Positions 1 through 8,486 of a DNA stretch of 64,000 nucleotides are shown in pieces. The first letter of the stretch is position 1, and every line of letters begins with the position of its first letter. Origin of the DNA: Bacteroidales bacterium (lineage in GTDB: Bacteria > Bacteroidota > Bacteroidia > Bacteroidales > F082); contig WGCY01000037.1 in NCBI GenBank assembly GCA_015493525.1, positions 62,001 through 126,000 of the forward strand. The letters run 5' to 3'. A program made the position numbers and the translations under genes. Under the pieces are notes generated by a model. The model searched no databases, was not told the DNA's origin, and was given only the letters and a program-made list of their open reading frames with translations.

Positions 1-991
1 TGGTATTCAGTTGCACTTCGTTGAGATCAAGTGCATGGGGAAATGCCTGTTCTGCCTCGTCAACAGGAATAAACTCATAATAAATACCATAGTCGAGCAT
101 CAACAGCATATCGTTGGCATCGCTCCTGTCCTGAATGCCAAAGAAACCTTCGGAAGCATTATACGTTTCAAAATAGCGCATACTTTTATCAGGAATCAAT
201 GTGGCAAACTGTTCACGGTAAGGCGCAAAACTCACACCGCCATGAAAAAAGACTTCCAGATTGGGCCACACCTCGGTCATTGTTTCTTTTCCGGTAAGTT
301 CAAGCATCTTCCGCATCAATACCAATGTCCACGAAGGCACCCCCGAAAGGCTTGTAACATTATGGTTTTGTGTGGTTTCAGCCATAAGCTGCAACTTGCT
401 TTCCCACTCATCCATGAGGGCAATGGAGAGCGATGGTGTCCGCATAACCTGTGCCCAGTAAGGCATGTTGTGTATCAAAATTGCGGAGAGGTCACCCTCG
501 AAATAAGATTGGTTGTTTACTTCCTGAATATTCTGGCTGCCCCCCATGAGCAGGCCTTTTCCCTGAAAAATAGAAGAGTCGGGATGGTTATTCAGATAAA
601 GTGTCAGCACATCTTTCCCCGCCTTGAAGTGGCACTCTTCGATGGTCGACTGGCTTATGGGTATAAACTTACTTTTGTTGTCCGTTGTCCCCGAAGACTT
701 GGCAAACCATTTAATCTCTTCAGGCCACAGCAGGTTTTTTTCACCCTTTCGCATCCTGTCAATCAGCGGTTTTATGTCTTCGTACCTGCTCACAGGAACC
801 CTTTGCCTGAAAATTTCCGGACTCCGAATGCTTGCATAATCATATTTTTTTCCCCACTCGGTAGAGACACCGGCCTGTATCAGCTTCTCAAACCAATCGT
901 GTTGCACCTCCATGGGAAATTTCAAAAAGAGGTCAATCTGGTGCATCCTCTTTTTAATCAGCCAGGTGAGTACGGAATTTATTATTGCCAT
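1..991 (-). CDS. GH3 auxin-responsive promoter family protein, N-terminal part (partial)
   Basis: Reading the complement from the ATG at 991 gives an open frame of about 330 codons that runs off the left edge of the window. It begins MAIINSVLTWLIKKR and contains a Ser/Thr-rich nucleotide-binding loop (AKSSGTTDNKSKFIPIS, about residue 95), as in the GH3 branch of the acyl-adenylate-forming enzymes. Bacterial GH3 homologues are usually about 500 residues, so roughly the last third is missing. Plant members join amino acids to acyl acids; the substrate of bacterial members is unknown, so no reaction is assigned. A TAnnTTTG element lies 31-38 bases upstream of the start and supports it. No in-frame stop was seen in the stretches I translated. 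Confidence 0.85.
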   Translation of the reverse strand, partial: MAIINSVLTWLIKKRMHQIDLFLKFPMEVQHDWFEKLIQAGVSTEWGKKYDYASIRSPEIFRQRVPVSRYEDIKPLIDRMRKGEKNLLWPEEIKWFAKSSGTTDNKSKFIPISQSTIEECHFKAGKDVLTLYLNNHPDSSIFQGKGLLMGGSQNIQEVNNQSYFEGDLSAILIHNMPYWAQVMRTPSLSIALMDEWESKLQLMAETTQNHNVTSLSGVPSWTLVLMRKMLELTGKETMTEVWPNLEVFFHGGVSFAPYREQFATLIPDKSMRYFETYNASEGFFGIQDRSDANDMLLMLDYGIYYEFIPVDEAEQAFPHALDLNEVQLNT

Positions 992-1021
992 GCGTTTTTT
1001 GTACAGGATATTAAAAGAAAC

Positions 1022-1029
1022 CAAATTTA
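1022..1029 (-). promoter_or_regulatory. -7 promoter element for the GH3-family gene
   Basis: The complement reads TAAATTTG, a perfect match to the Bacteroidota housekeeping -7 motif TAnnTTTG, 30 bases before the ATG. A TTTG lies further upstream but at too short a spacing to be a convincing -33 element. Confidence 0.5.
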
Positions 1030-1044
1030 AAAAGTTTTTGCAAA

Positions 1045-1440
1045 CAGTTGGAACAGAAAAACCATCCGTTGGAATAATATTTTGAACCTTACCCGTTTTT
1101 CAGGTTTATTGATACGGGATGGGCAATAACCTGAGTTCAAGATAAGACTTGCTTACGGTTATAGATAATTTTTCCATAGACGACTCAAATTGACGAAGTA
1201 CTATCGGGATAATTCAAGGAAATTTGAGGAAGTATAGGGGGAAATTATCCGGGTCTTTTGGGCGGCAAACGGGCTGTACGCCATAGCTTCCTCAGGCCTT
1301 CCATGCACCTGTAGCCGGTGCGTGGTCTCGTCTCAAACGAGCCTCCGCCCGCCAACAGTTGCTATGAAGCCCTTTCGTCAGGCTATTTGCTCCATCCCTG
1401 CCGCGGGAAAAACTTCTCCACAAAAAGCCTACTTTTGTTC
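1045..1440. other. Intergenic stretch with no recognised gene
   Basis: About 400 bases between the divergent GH3 and ispE genes. It becomes GC-rich near 1300-1410 and has one short hairpin (CTCGT/ACGAG) there. A 65-codon open frame crosses it but has no family features and runs into the ispE start; it was not called. Confidence 0.4.
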
Positions 1441-1492
1441 TTCAGGAAACTTCTCATAATTTGTTTCCTGAAAGAAAGGGATTATGAGAAGT
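1441..1492 (+). promoter_or_regulatory. Two overlapping, mutually exclusive hairpins upstream of ispE
   Basis: TTCAGGAAAC (1441-1450) is the exact complement of GTTTCCTGAA (1463-1472). ACTTCTCATAAT (1449-1460) is the exact complement of ATTATGAGAAGT (1481-1492). The left arm of the second stem shares two bases with the first stem and otherwise forms its loop, while the right arm of the first stem forms the loop of the second. Only one can form fully. The structure ends 19 bases before the ispE ATG, where an attenuator or translational switch would sit. A small palindromic repeat is the alternative. Confidence 0.55.
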
Positions 1493-1511
1493 CCCCCTTA
1501 AATTATCAACC

Positions 1512-2318
1512 ATGATACTTTTCCCTTCGGCAAAAATCAATCTCGGACTTTGGGTAACAGCAAAACGCAACGATGGTTTTCACAACATCGAAAGTATTTT
1601 TTATCCTATACCGATGCACGATGCCATCGAATTCAGGGAGTCTTCAAAATTTAAGCTCAACATCTTTGGGCTGTCAGTACCCGGAAAACTTTCGGAAAAC
1701 CTGCTGGTCAAGGCATGGGAGCTATTGCACCGCCACTACCAGGTTCCTCTGCTGGAAATCAACTTACTGAAAGCCATCCCTGTTGGAAGCGGCCTTGGTG
1801 GCGGTTCGGCAGATGCGGCTTTCTTTTTAAAAGCATTGAACAATTTTTTTCAACTAAACATAAAGGAGGATGAACTGCTCAGCCATGCCGCCCAAATCGG
1901 CAGTGACTGCCCGTTTTTTATCCGGAACAAACCGGCTTTTGTTACCGGACGAGGAGATTTTATCAGGCCGTGCAGGGTTAACCTCAAAGGTTTTTATCTC
2001 ATGCTTGTAGTCCCCCATCGTCCTTTGTCCACCGCCACTCTTTTTTCAAAAATAAAACCGGTAAAGAGAAAAAATTCCCTTTCGGAAATTATAAAACTGC
2101 CCGTAAAACAGTGGCAGCCCTTTCTCACCAATGATTTTGAAAAAATTGTTTTTCGGGAAAATCCTGTAATGGCAAAGACAAAAAATGCCCTGCTCCATCA
2201 GCATGCCCTGTACGCCTCCATGACGGGAACCGGAAGTGCCGTTTACGGACTTTTCAATACAAACCCTGATACAGAAACACTCCGAAAATACGGTACAATA
2301 TACAAGTACAGGCTGTAA
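1512..2318 (+). CDS. ispE: 4-diphosphocytidyl-2-C-methyl-D-erythritol kinase
   Basis: IspE phosphorylates the 2-hydroxyl of CDP-methylerythritol with ATP in the cytoplasmic MEP route to isopentenyl diphosphate. The 268-residue product has the normal length. It shows the N-terminal GHMP-kinase substrate segment (FPSAKINLGLWV, residues 4-15), the glycine-rich ATP loop PVGSGLGGGSADAA (residues 90-103), SDCPFF, and the C-terminal GTGSAVYG motif. The start follows an unusual pair of alternative hairpins and no clear ribosome binding site. The next gene, hemD, is convergent with a 39-base gap. Confidence 0.96.
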   Translation: MILFPSAKINLGLWVTAKRNDGFHNIESIFYPIPMHDAIEFRESSKFKLNIFGLSVPGKLSENLLVKAWELLHRHYQVPLLEINLLKAIPVGSGLGGGSADAAFFLKALNNFFQLNIKEDELLSHAAQIGSDCPFFIRNKPAFVTGRGDFIRPCRVNLKGFYLMLVVPHRPLSTATLFSKIKPVKRKNSLSEIIKLPVKQWQPFLTNDFEKIVFRENPVMAKTKNALLHQHALYASMTGTGSAVYGLFNTNPDTETLRKYGTIYKYRL

Positions 2319-2357
2319 AACTGTTTATATTCAAAACATAAACCTGGAAACTGCCAT

Positions 2358-3128
2358 TTATTTCCTGCGGCGGCGACGGCGTTCTTTCTCACGTTCGGAA
2401 ATAAAACCATCAATGGCCATGGCCATGGAAGGGGCGGCCTGTGTAGGTGCCGTAATATTAACGGTAAGGCCGGCCTCTTTTATTGCTTTGTTGGTAGCCG
2501 GGCCAAAAGCAGCAATCAACTGCCCGCCCTGTTCGTAATCAGGGAAATTTGTCATTAAGGAGTTTATGCCACCCGGACTAAAGAAAATCAGCAAATCATA
2601 CTTTTTAATATCCAAATGGGAAAGGTTGCTGGGAACCGTACGGTAAATAACGCCCTGGGTATACTTTATCTTTTCTTTGTCAAGAATTTTGAATATGGCC
2701 TGGTTGGGCACATCCGAGGAGGGAACGATAAAAGTTTCATTGCTGTGTTTTTTCAGCACTTCCAGTAAATCCTTAAAGTTCTGCTTCCCAAAGAAAATCT
2801 TTCGCTTACGGTACTGCACATATTTTTGCAGATAATAAGCCGTAGACTCGGAAATACAGAAATATTTCATCGAGTCGGGAATCTCTTTTCGTAATTCTTT
2901 GGCAATCCTGAAAAAGTGGTCCACTGCATGGCGACTGGTAAGGATTACCGCCGAGTGACCGTTAAAAGAACTCTTGTTCATTCTAAATTCCTGAGCAGAA
3001 ATACCTTCAATAGTAATAAATTTTTGAAAGTCAATGTTCAGATTAAACTTATTTCCCAATTCACCATAAGGCGATTTGCTAATGTCTGCCGGTTTCGGCT
3101 GCGATACTAAAATATTTTTAATCTTCAA
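2358..3128 (-). CDS. hemD: Uroporphyrinogen-III synthase
   Basis: HemD closes and inverts ring D of hydroxymethylbilane to give uroporphyrinogen III for heme and corrinoid synthesis. The 256 residues fit the family's two-domain layout: an N-terminal segment beginning KNILVSQPKPAD, a middle VILTSRHAVDHFF, and a C-terminal domain with LIFFSPGGINSLM and IAAFGPATNKAIKEAGL. HemD sequences are poorly conserved, so the call rests on these fingerprints. The gene follows a DUF4271 membrane protein on the same strand with a 69-base gap, probably as an operon. The product ends in an odd basic tail, EREKERRRRRRK. Confidence 0.88.
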   Translation of the reverse strand: MKIKNILVSQPKPADISKSPYGELGNKFNLNIDFQKFITIEGISAQEFRMNKSSFNGHSAVILTSRHAVDHFFRIAKELRKEIPDSMKYFCISESTAYYLQKYVQYRKRKIFFGKQNFKDLLEVLKKHSNETFIVPSSDVPNQAIFKILDKEKIKYTQGVIYRTVPSNLSHLDIKKYDLLIFFSPGGINSLMTNFPDYEQGGQLIAAFGPATNKAIKEAGLTVNITAPTQAAPSMAMAIDGFISEREKERRRRRRK

Positions 3129-3197
3129 TGTCCCGATTTTTTAATCCACTCTTAAATGAAATGTCCTGTCTCTATCGGCTTTCCAACCAAAATTTAA

Positions 3198-3944
3198 TCA
3201 CATCAAGTATATTTTTATCAACAAAAATAAAGGTGCGATTTCAACGGTGCAAAGATATAAAAATAAATGAAGCACATTAAAATTACGTGTGGAGAGGCTT
3301 GTCTCTGCTGTCTTAAACCATTTGAACAACAACAAAATCAGCCACAAACCGATGATGCCATCCATAATAACAACAGCCCCCGAGTAAAAATAAATCAACA
3401 GCAAGAACGTTAAAAACAAACCACTTATGTAAGCCCACAAGAGGTTATTTTTCATTTGCAGGGAAGCCTGCTGGCCTGTATCAAAAACAAATCCTGTCAA
3501 AAAAGCAGAAACCTGAACGTACAGGAAGAAACTGACAACTCCCCCCGCAGCAAAAAACCAAAAATGCGGGGAACTTAAAATACCGGAAGGGACCGCTCCG
3601 GTTTTCATTTGCAGTACCATAAGAAACAAGGTGGTGCTGACAATAAAATTGAGCATTAAAAAAGAGGGCAAAAAAAGACCTTGTTTACCACCGGGATCAT
3701 TTTTTCGGGAGCCTGTACCCGAAAACCAGGAAAAAACAACTTTTGCAAAAGCCGGCTGATAAAACCGGATTACGGCAATCAGCAACAATAACCCGAAAAG
3801 CATATAAAATACCCCATTGTTATCGGCAACAGGCAGCAGCCTGGGATGAATGACAACCGGATGCTTTTGAAAAAACACGCCCATGCTTCGGGAGCTGTCC
3901 CCAAGCATATAATTTACCGTATCTATAGTAACCTTATTTGCCAT
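3198..3944 (-). CDS. DUF4271 domain-containing membrane protein
   Basis: A 248-residue integral membrane protein of a family known from Bacteroidota, function unknown. It has an N-terminal soluble stretch of about 45 residues and then six or seven hydrophobic segments, including MLFGLLLLIAVIRF, FLMLNFIVSTTLFLMVL, FWFFAAGGVVSFFLYV and a C-terminal HLFLYLCTVEIAPLFLLIKI. It lies just upstream of hemD on the same strand, so a link to heme synthesis or the envelope is possible but unproven. No catalytic motif is visible. Confidence 0.8.
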   Translation of the reverse strand: MANKVTIDTVNYMLGDSSRSMGVFFQKHPVVIHPRLLPVADNNGVFYMLFGLLLLIAVIRFYQPAFAKVVFSWFSGTGSRKNDPGGKQGLFLPSFLMLNFIVSTTLFLMVLQMKTGAVPSGILSSPHFWFFAAGGVVSFFLYVQVSAFLTGFVFDTGQQASLQMKNNLLWAYISGLFLTFLLLIYFYSGAVVIMDGIIGLWLILLLFKWFKTAETSLSTRNFNVLHLFLYLCTVEIAPLFLLIKIYLM

Positions 3945-4101
3945 AAATTTTTAATCCCTGTCAACCAATACAATACATAAGGGACAAGGAGGTTTAAAAC
4001 CGCTTAACGTATCATACATAGCTGATTAAAAAGCCTTAACAAAAAATAAATATTTTTTGTTAAATAATTAACTATAATAAATTCCGCAACAAAATTAATA
4101 A

Positions 4102-4109
4102 TACTTTTG
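4102..4109 (+). promoter_or_regulatory. -7 promoter element for the pta operon
   Basis: TACTTTTG matches TAnnTTTG and lies 28 bases before the pta ATG in a very AT-rich leader (4020-4137). No -33 TTTG is present at the expected distance. Confidence 0.55.
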
Positions 4110-4137
4110 CAGCAGTTTTATTAAAAGTAAATTCAAT

Positions 4138-5151
4138 ATGGAATTAATCAGTAAAATACATGAAATGGCCCGTCAGGCGGGGAAAACAATTGTCCTGCCC
4201 GAAGGGAATGAAGAGCGAAACCTTCGCGCTGCCGACCATGTCCTGAAAGAAAACATTGCTTCCCTCATTTTGTTGGGAAACAAAGAGGAAATTTTGGGCA
4301 AAGCCGCCACCTACGGCTTACAAAATATGGAAAAAGCCACAATAATTGACCCCAAAGACCATCCCCAAAAAGAGTATTATGCCCGTATGCTGGCAGATAT
4401 CCGCAAGAAAAAAGGGATGACTTTCGACGAAGCCATAAAACTGGTGGAAGAGCCGTTATATCTTTCCACCTTGCTCATCAAAGATGGGAAAGCGGATGGC
4501 GAGGTCAGTGGTGCCGAACATGCCACCGGCGATGTGCTGCGCCCTGCTTTTCAGATTATTAAAACCTTGCCCGGAGTAAGCGCAGTCTCGGGTGCATTTA
4601 TTATGATTTTGAAAGACAAGAATTTTGGGACGGATGGTGTTATGGTTTTCGCCGACTGTGCCGTAAACCCTGACCCTTCGGTACGTGAACTGGCCGAAAT
4701 TGCCGTCGAATCGGCCAAAACAGCCAAAAATATTGCCGGCATCGAACCTCTTGTGGCCATGCTGAGTTTCTCAACCAAAGGCAGTGCAAAACACGAAAAA
4801 GTGGACAAGGTAGTGGAAGCCATGGCCATAGCCAAAGAGATGAACCCTTCGTTACAAATTGATGGGGAATTGCAGGCTGATGCCGCCATTATTGAGGCCA
4901 TCGGCCAAAAGAAAGCTCCCGGTTCAGCCATTGCAGGAAAAGCCAATGTGTTGGTGTTTCCCTCGCTCGAATCCGGAAATATTGCTTACAAACTGGTCCA
5001 GCGCCTTGCAGGTGCCGAAGCCGTTGGCCCTGTTTTACAAGGACTTGCAGCCCCCATCAACGATTTGTCGCGCGGTTGTTCCGTGGACGACATTGTCAAT
5101 ATGATAGCCATTACTGCCAACCAGGCCAACGGGCTGTACGGTGATAAATAA
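4138..5151 (+). CDS. pta: Phosphate acetyltransferase
   Basis: Pta interconverts acetyl-CoA and acetyl phosphate; with acetate kinase it makes ATP from acetyl-CoA in the cytoplasm. The 337 residues match the short single-domain Pta form. Visible family motifs are IVLPEGNEERNLRAAD near the N terminus, DGEVSGAEHATGDVLRPA (about residues 120-137), the central SFSTKGSAKHEKVDKV, DGELQADAAI, and NVLVFPSLESGNIAYKLVQR with GPVLQGLAAPINDLSRG at the C terminus. It is the first gene of a three-gene operon ending in ackA. Phosphate butyryltransferase is a less likely reading because the Pta-specific C-terminal block is intact. Confidence 0.95.
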   Translation: MELISKIHEMARQAGKTIVLPEGNEERNLRAADHVLKENIASLILLGNKEEILGKAATYGLQNMEKATIIDPKDHPQKEYYARMLADIRKKKGMTFDEAIKLVEEPLYLSTLLIKDGKADGEVSGAEHATGDVLRPAFQIIKTLPGVSAVSGAFIMILKDKNFGTDGVMVFADCAVNPDPSVRELAEIAVESAKTAKNIAGIEPLVAMLSFSTKGSAKHEKVDKVVEAMAIAKEMNPSLQIDGELQADAAIIEAIGQKKAPGSAIAGKANVLVFPSLESGNIAYKLVQRLAGAEAVGPVLQGLAAPINDLSRGCSVDDIVNMIAITANQANGLYGDK

Positions 5152-5152
5152 G

Positions 5153-6142
5153 ATGACTGAAAAAAAATTAAAAATTTTAAAAATGAGCGAATTAGTTCAA
5201 TTTAGCCTTGGCGGACGGCTTAAGCCCAAAGGAAATATTCAAACCATCGGTATTATCGGATGTGGTACCGTAGGCCAGGTCATTGCACGTATTGCTGCAC
5301 AATATGGAATGGATGTTGTTTTTTTGGATTTAACCGAAGAACGCCTGAAAGAAATTTATACCGACATTGAAAGCCAACTCGACGAAGTAATTGCCCAATG
5401 GGGAATCACCTCTTCTGAGAAAAAACTTATCATGTCAAGAATAAAAGGCACGACAACTTATCCCGACCTGAAAAATTGTGATTTGGTTATCGAAACCATT
5501 AGCTCACGCCAAAAAGGGACATTACTCAATCTGCGAAAAGAATTGTTTAAAAAAGTAGAAGAAGTGGTAAGCAGCGAGACCATTATCTCATCAGACCTGT
5601 CCACCTTAATTATTTCTGACCTTGCTGTCGTTTTAAAACATCCGGAAAGGGCCATTGGGCTTCATTTTATTGAGCCTATTGACAAAACAAATATTGTGGA
5701 GGTTGTAAAAGGCCGCAAGACATCAGATGAAACTTATGAAAAAATAAGCCGGTTTTTGAGAATGATCAACAGAAAAGCCATTCTTATCAACGAATCCCCC
5801 GGAAACGTTTCCACACGTATTTTGATCCCCCTTATTAACGAAGCCTGTGAAATCCTCATGGAAGGCGTGGCCTCCATATCCGATATTGACGAAACCATGA
5901 AAGAGACCACCGGATATATTTACGGGCCTTTTGAAATTGCAGACAAAATGGGCCTGGACAAAATCCTGAAATACATGGACAACTTGTATCAGGAATACGG
6001 AGACAGAAAATACAAAGCCTCCCCCATTATAAAACGTTTGGTAAGGGCAAATTACCTCGGCATACAAACCAAAAAAGGATTTTACAATTACGAAGGCAGC
6101 AAGCCTGTGGGCAATACCATTTCATGTGCCATTATTAATTAA
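5153..6142 (+). CDS. 3-hydroxyacyl-CoA dehydrogenase-like protein with altered active site
   Basis: The protein has the full 3-hydroxybutyryl-CoA dehydrogenase fold: an N-terminal Rossmann segment (GIIGCGTVGQVIARIAAQYG), a central GLHFIEP with the catalytic-type His, and the C-terminal domain ending YLGIQTKKGFYNY. Two usually conserved spots differ. FNP after GLHF is IEP, and the catalytic Asn of the usual PGFxxNR block is Thr (PGNVSTR). The family's NAD-linked oxidation of 3-hydroxyacyl-CoA is therefore uncertain here. The gene abuts pta and precedes ackA by 18 bases. The ATG at 5153 was chosen (329 residues); a GTG at 5141 and an ATG at 5183 are alternatives. Confidence 0.82.
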   Translation: MTEKKLKILKMSELVQFSLGGRLKPKGNIQTIGIIGCGTVGQVIARIAAQYGMDVVFLDLTEERLKEIYTDIESQLDEVIAQWGITSSEKKLIMSRIKGTTTYPDLKNCDLVIETISSRQKGTLLNLRKELFKKVEEVVSSETIISSDLSTLIISDLAVVLKHPERAIGLHFIEPIDKTNIVEVVKGRKTSDETYEKISRFLRMINRKAILINESPGNVSTRILIPLINEACEILMEGVASISDIDETMKETTGYIYGPFEIADKMGLDKILKYMDNLYQEYGDRKYKASPIIKRLVRANYLGIQTKKGFYNYEGSKPVGNTISCAIIN

Positions 6143-6160
6143 GCAAAAAGAGGAAGAAAA

Positions 6161-7366
6161 ATGAAAATTATTGTTTTGAATTGTGGCAGCTCCTCCATCA
6201 AATATGAGCTGTTGAATATGCCTTCCAAAGAAGTTTTGGCAAAAGGCCTTGTGGAAAAAATAGGCCTCCGCGGGAGTGCCATAAAACACAGCCGTAATGA
6301 TGGCCTCGAAAAGAAGATAACCGGTGAAATACTGGACCATCAGCAAGGTATTGAGTACCTGCTTGGCATTTTAATCAGCAAAGAATATGGCAGCCTGAAA
6401 AACATGGAAGAGATCTCTGCCGTAGGGCACCGCGTGGTACATGGTGCCGAAGAGTTTAGCGGCAGCGTGTTGATTACCAAAGAAGTAATTGGTGCTTTAG
6501 AACGTTCTTCCGAATTAGCCCCCCTGCACAACCCGCCCAACCTGAAAGGAATTTATGCCATGCAGCAATTGCTGCCAAATGTTCCGCAAGTCGGAGTTTT
6601 CGATACAGCTTTTCACCAGACCATGCCGCCCCACGTTTTTCTGTACGGAATACCTTATGTACTCTATGAAAAATATAAAATCAGGCGTTACGGCTTTCAC
6701 GGAACCAGCCATAACTATGTTTCGCACAGGGCCTGCGAAATGTTAAATGTGGATTATGACAAACAGAAAATCATCAGTTGTCATCTCGGAAACGGCGCAT
6801 CGGTTGCTGCCATAAAAGAGGGAAAATCGTACGATACTTCCATGGGCATGACGCCTACCGAGGGGCTTATTATGGGAACACGTACCGGAGACCTCGATCC
6901 GGGCGCTTTGCTTTTTATTGCCGAGAAAGAAAGAACATCCATAAGCTACACCCGGACTTTGCTCAATAAGTTCTCCGGTATGATTGGGATCTCCGGCATT
7001 TCGTCCGATATGCGCAATATTGAAGAAGCTGCCGAAAAAGGGAACAAACGCGCCAAAATCGCCCTGGAAATGTTTGCATACCGCGTGAAAAAGTATATTG
7101 GTGCCTATGCAGCCGCATTAGGCGGTGTGGATATTCTCATTTTTACCGGTGGCATTGGTGAAAACGACACGGAAACCAGAAAAAAAATACTGGACAACAT
7201 GCAGTTTCTCGGTATTGAGCTGGATGAGGAAATGTTAGACAAACGGGGCCAGGAGATGATCCTGTCCACCGAAAACTCAAAAGTTAAAGTGCTGGTAGTC
7301 CCCACAGAAGAAGAACTAATGATTGCTTCCGACACTTACGAACTGGTAAAATGGCATTTGTCCTGA
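6161..7366 (+). CDS. ackA: Acetate kinase
   Basis: AckA transfers phosphate between acetyl phosphate and ADP, completing the Pta-AckA overflow and fermentation route. The 401 residues show the ASKHA-fold phosphate-1 segment VLNCGSSSIKYELL at the N terminus, GHRVVHGAEEFSGS, VFDTAFHQTMPP, the RRYGFHGTSHNYVS block, HLGNGASVAAIKEGKSYDTSMGMTP in the ATPase core, and the C-terminal FTGGIGEND. The gene is last in the pta operon and is followed within 20 bases by a strong intrinsic terminator. Confidence 0.97.
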   Translation: MKIIVLNCGSSSIKYELLNMPSKEVLAKGLVEKIGLRGSAIKHSRNDGLEKKITGEILDHQQGIEYLLGILISKEYGSLKNMEEISAVGHRVVHGAEEFSGSVLITKEVIGALERSSELAPLHNPPNLKGIYAMQQLLPNVPQVGVFDTAFHQTMPPHVFLYGIPYVLYEKYKIRRYGFHGTSHNYVSHRACEMLNVDYDKQKIISCHLGNGASVAAIKEGKSYDTSMGMTPTEGLIMGTRTGDLDPGALLFIAEKERTSISYTRTLLNKFSGMIGISGISSDMRNIEEAAEKGNKRAKIALEMFAYRVKKYIGAYAAALGGVDILIFTGGIGENDTETRKKILDNMQFLGIELDEEMLDKRGQEMILSTENSKVKVLVVPTEEELMIASDTYELVKWHLS

Positions 7367-7384
7367 GGCAAGTTGCTATAAAAA

Positions 7385-7420
7385 AACAAGCCTGCCTTAT
7401 TTTTTCGGCAGGCTTGTTTT
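7385..7420. terminator. Intrinsic terminator between ackA and yebC (bidirectional)
   Basis: AACAAGCCTGCC and GGCAGGCTTGTT form a perfect 12-bp stem with a 10-base loop, followed by T8 on the plus strand and preceded by an A-run that gives T's on the minus strand. It can end both convergent transcripts. Confidence 0.93.
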
Positions 7421-7438
7421 TTTTGTAAAGGACTGGTT

Positions 7439-8182
7439 TTACATATTTTTCATCATTTCATCGGTCATTTCCAGATTATGAAAAACTTTCTGGACATCAT
7501 CGTCATCTTCAAACAAATCAATCACTTTTAAAATTTTCTCGGCATTTTCCAATGACAGTGTTTTGGTATCGTTGGGAATTCTCTGGAGTTCGGCAGACTC
7601 CGGCTCAATACCCAGATCCTCGAGTTTCTTCATCATTGTTCCGAAATCTTCCATGGAGGTGGTAACATTAAAGAAACCTTCTTCGTCAAGTTCGATGTCT
7701 TCGGCACCGGCCTCAATCAGCTCCATTTCAAACTCATCCGGATCAAGATCACCCTGAGGAATTACAAAAACGCCTTTTCGGTCAAACAGATAGCTTAACG
7801 AGCCATTGGTTCCCAGGCTGCCTCCATATTTGTTAAAAATAGCACGGATATTGGAGACCGTGCGTTGGAGGTTGTCTGTGGTGCATTCGATATAAACCGC
7901 TATACCATGGGGCAAATAGCCTTCGTAAACAACCTCTGAGAAACTGGCACTATCCTTGTCTTTTCCTTTGCTGATGGCCCTTTCAATGTTGTCTTTCGGC
8001 ATACTCTGGCCTTTGGCATTGGCAATGGCCATGCGCAACCGCGGGTTGCCGTCCGGGTCGGCACCACCCTCTTTTACAGCAACTGTGATTTCTTTGATGA
8101 GTTTGGAAAAAATCTTGGAACGTTTGGCATCAAGTGCCCCTTTTTTTCGTTTTATGGTTGACCATTTACTATGTCCTGACAT
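7439..8182 (-). CDS. yebC: YebC/PmpR family DNA-binding or translation-associated regulator
   Basis: A 247-residue YebC/TACO1 family protein. The N-terminal signature MSGHSKWSTIKRKK and the following DAKRSKIFSKLIKEI are diagnostic, as are GNPRLRMAIANAKGQSMP and YEGYLPHGIAVYIECTTDN. Family members have been described as transcriptional regulators and, for TACO1-type proteins, as helping translation of difficult peptide stretches; the role here is not decided by sequence. The C-terminal tail is acidic (DLFEDDDDVQ). A minus-strand TAACTTTG element 38-45 bases upstream supports the start. Confidence 0.95.
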   Translation of the reverse strand: MSGHSKWSTIKRKKGALDAKRSKIFSKLIKEITVAVKEGGADPDGNPRLRMAIANAKGQSMPKDNIERAISKGKDKDSASFSEVVYEGYLPHGIAVYIECTTDNLQRTVSNIRAIFNKYGGSLGTNGSLSYLFDRKGVFVIPQGDLDPDEFEMELIEAGAEDIELDEEGFFNVTTSMEDFGTMMKKLEDLGIEPESAELQRIPNDTKTLSLENAEKILKVIDLFEDDDDVQKVFHNLEMTDEMMKNM

Positions 8183-8219
8183 AATATAATAAAGTTTAAA
8201 GTTTCTTAATTTCGCCTGG

Positions 8220-8227
8220 CAAAGTTA
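8220..8227 (-). promoter_or_regulatory. -7 promoter element for yebC
   Basis: The complement reads TAACTTTG, matching TAnnTTTG, 37 bases upstream of the yebC ATG. Confidence 0.55.
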
Positions 8228-8336
8228 AGAAAAATAAGCCATTTTTTGTCGGGTTTGTTTTTTTGTACAATGGGGAAACCCGGGATGGGCGGCTGGCCTT
8301 AGCATGTCGTACGCCAAAACAAAAAAATGAAGCGGG

Positions 8337-8462
8337 CCAAAAGTGGGTTTCACGCAAAGTCCACAAAGCGTTAACGCAGAAAACGCAAAACTTAAATCAG
8401 TGTGGCAAAACGATTTGCGTTTTTAGCGTGAACTTTCAAAAACTATCTTTTTGGATACCCCT
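8337..8462 (+). repeat. Dispersed intergenic repeat, copy 1
   Basis: A roughly 125-bp element that starts with AAAGTGGGTTTCACGCAAAG and ends near CTTTTTGGATACCCC. It recurs at 62603-62752 in the same orientation and, as its first half, at 30974-31046 inverted. Inside, AAACGCAAA and TTTGCGTTT form an inverted pair. It fills most of the 304-base gap between yebC and the downstream gene. Short open frames through it encode a similar peptide in copies 1 and 3, but this follows from the DNA repeat. Confidence 0.85.
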
Positions 8463-8486
8463 GAATGAAACGGTTCACAACAGGTT

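Noticed and set aside
11-1030. 339-codon plus-strand open frame
   Set aside because: It lies opposite the GH3-family gene, whose complement shows clear family motifs; the plus-strand product has none.
1318-1515. 65-codon open frame before ispE
   Set aside because: No family features, no promoter or start context, and it runs through the paired hairpins into the ispE start.
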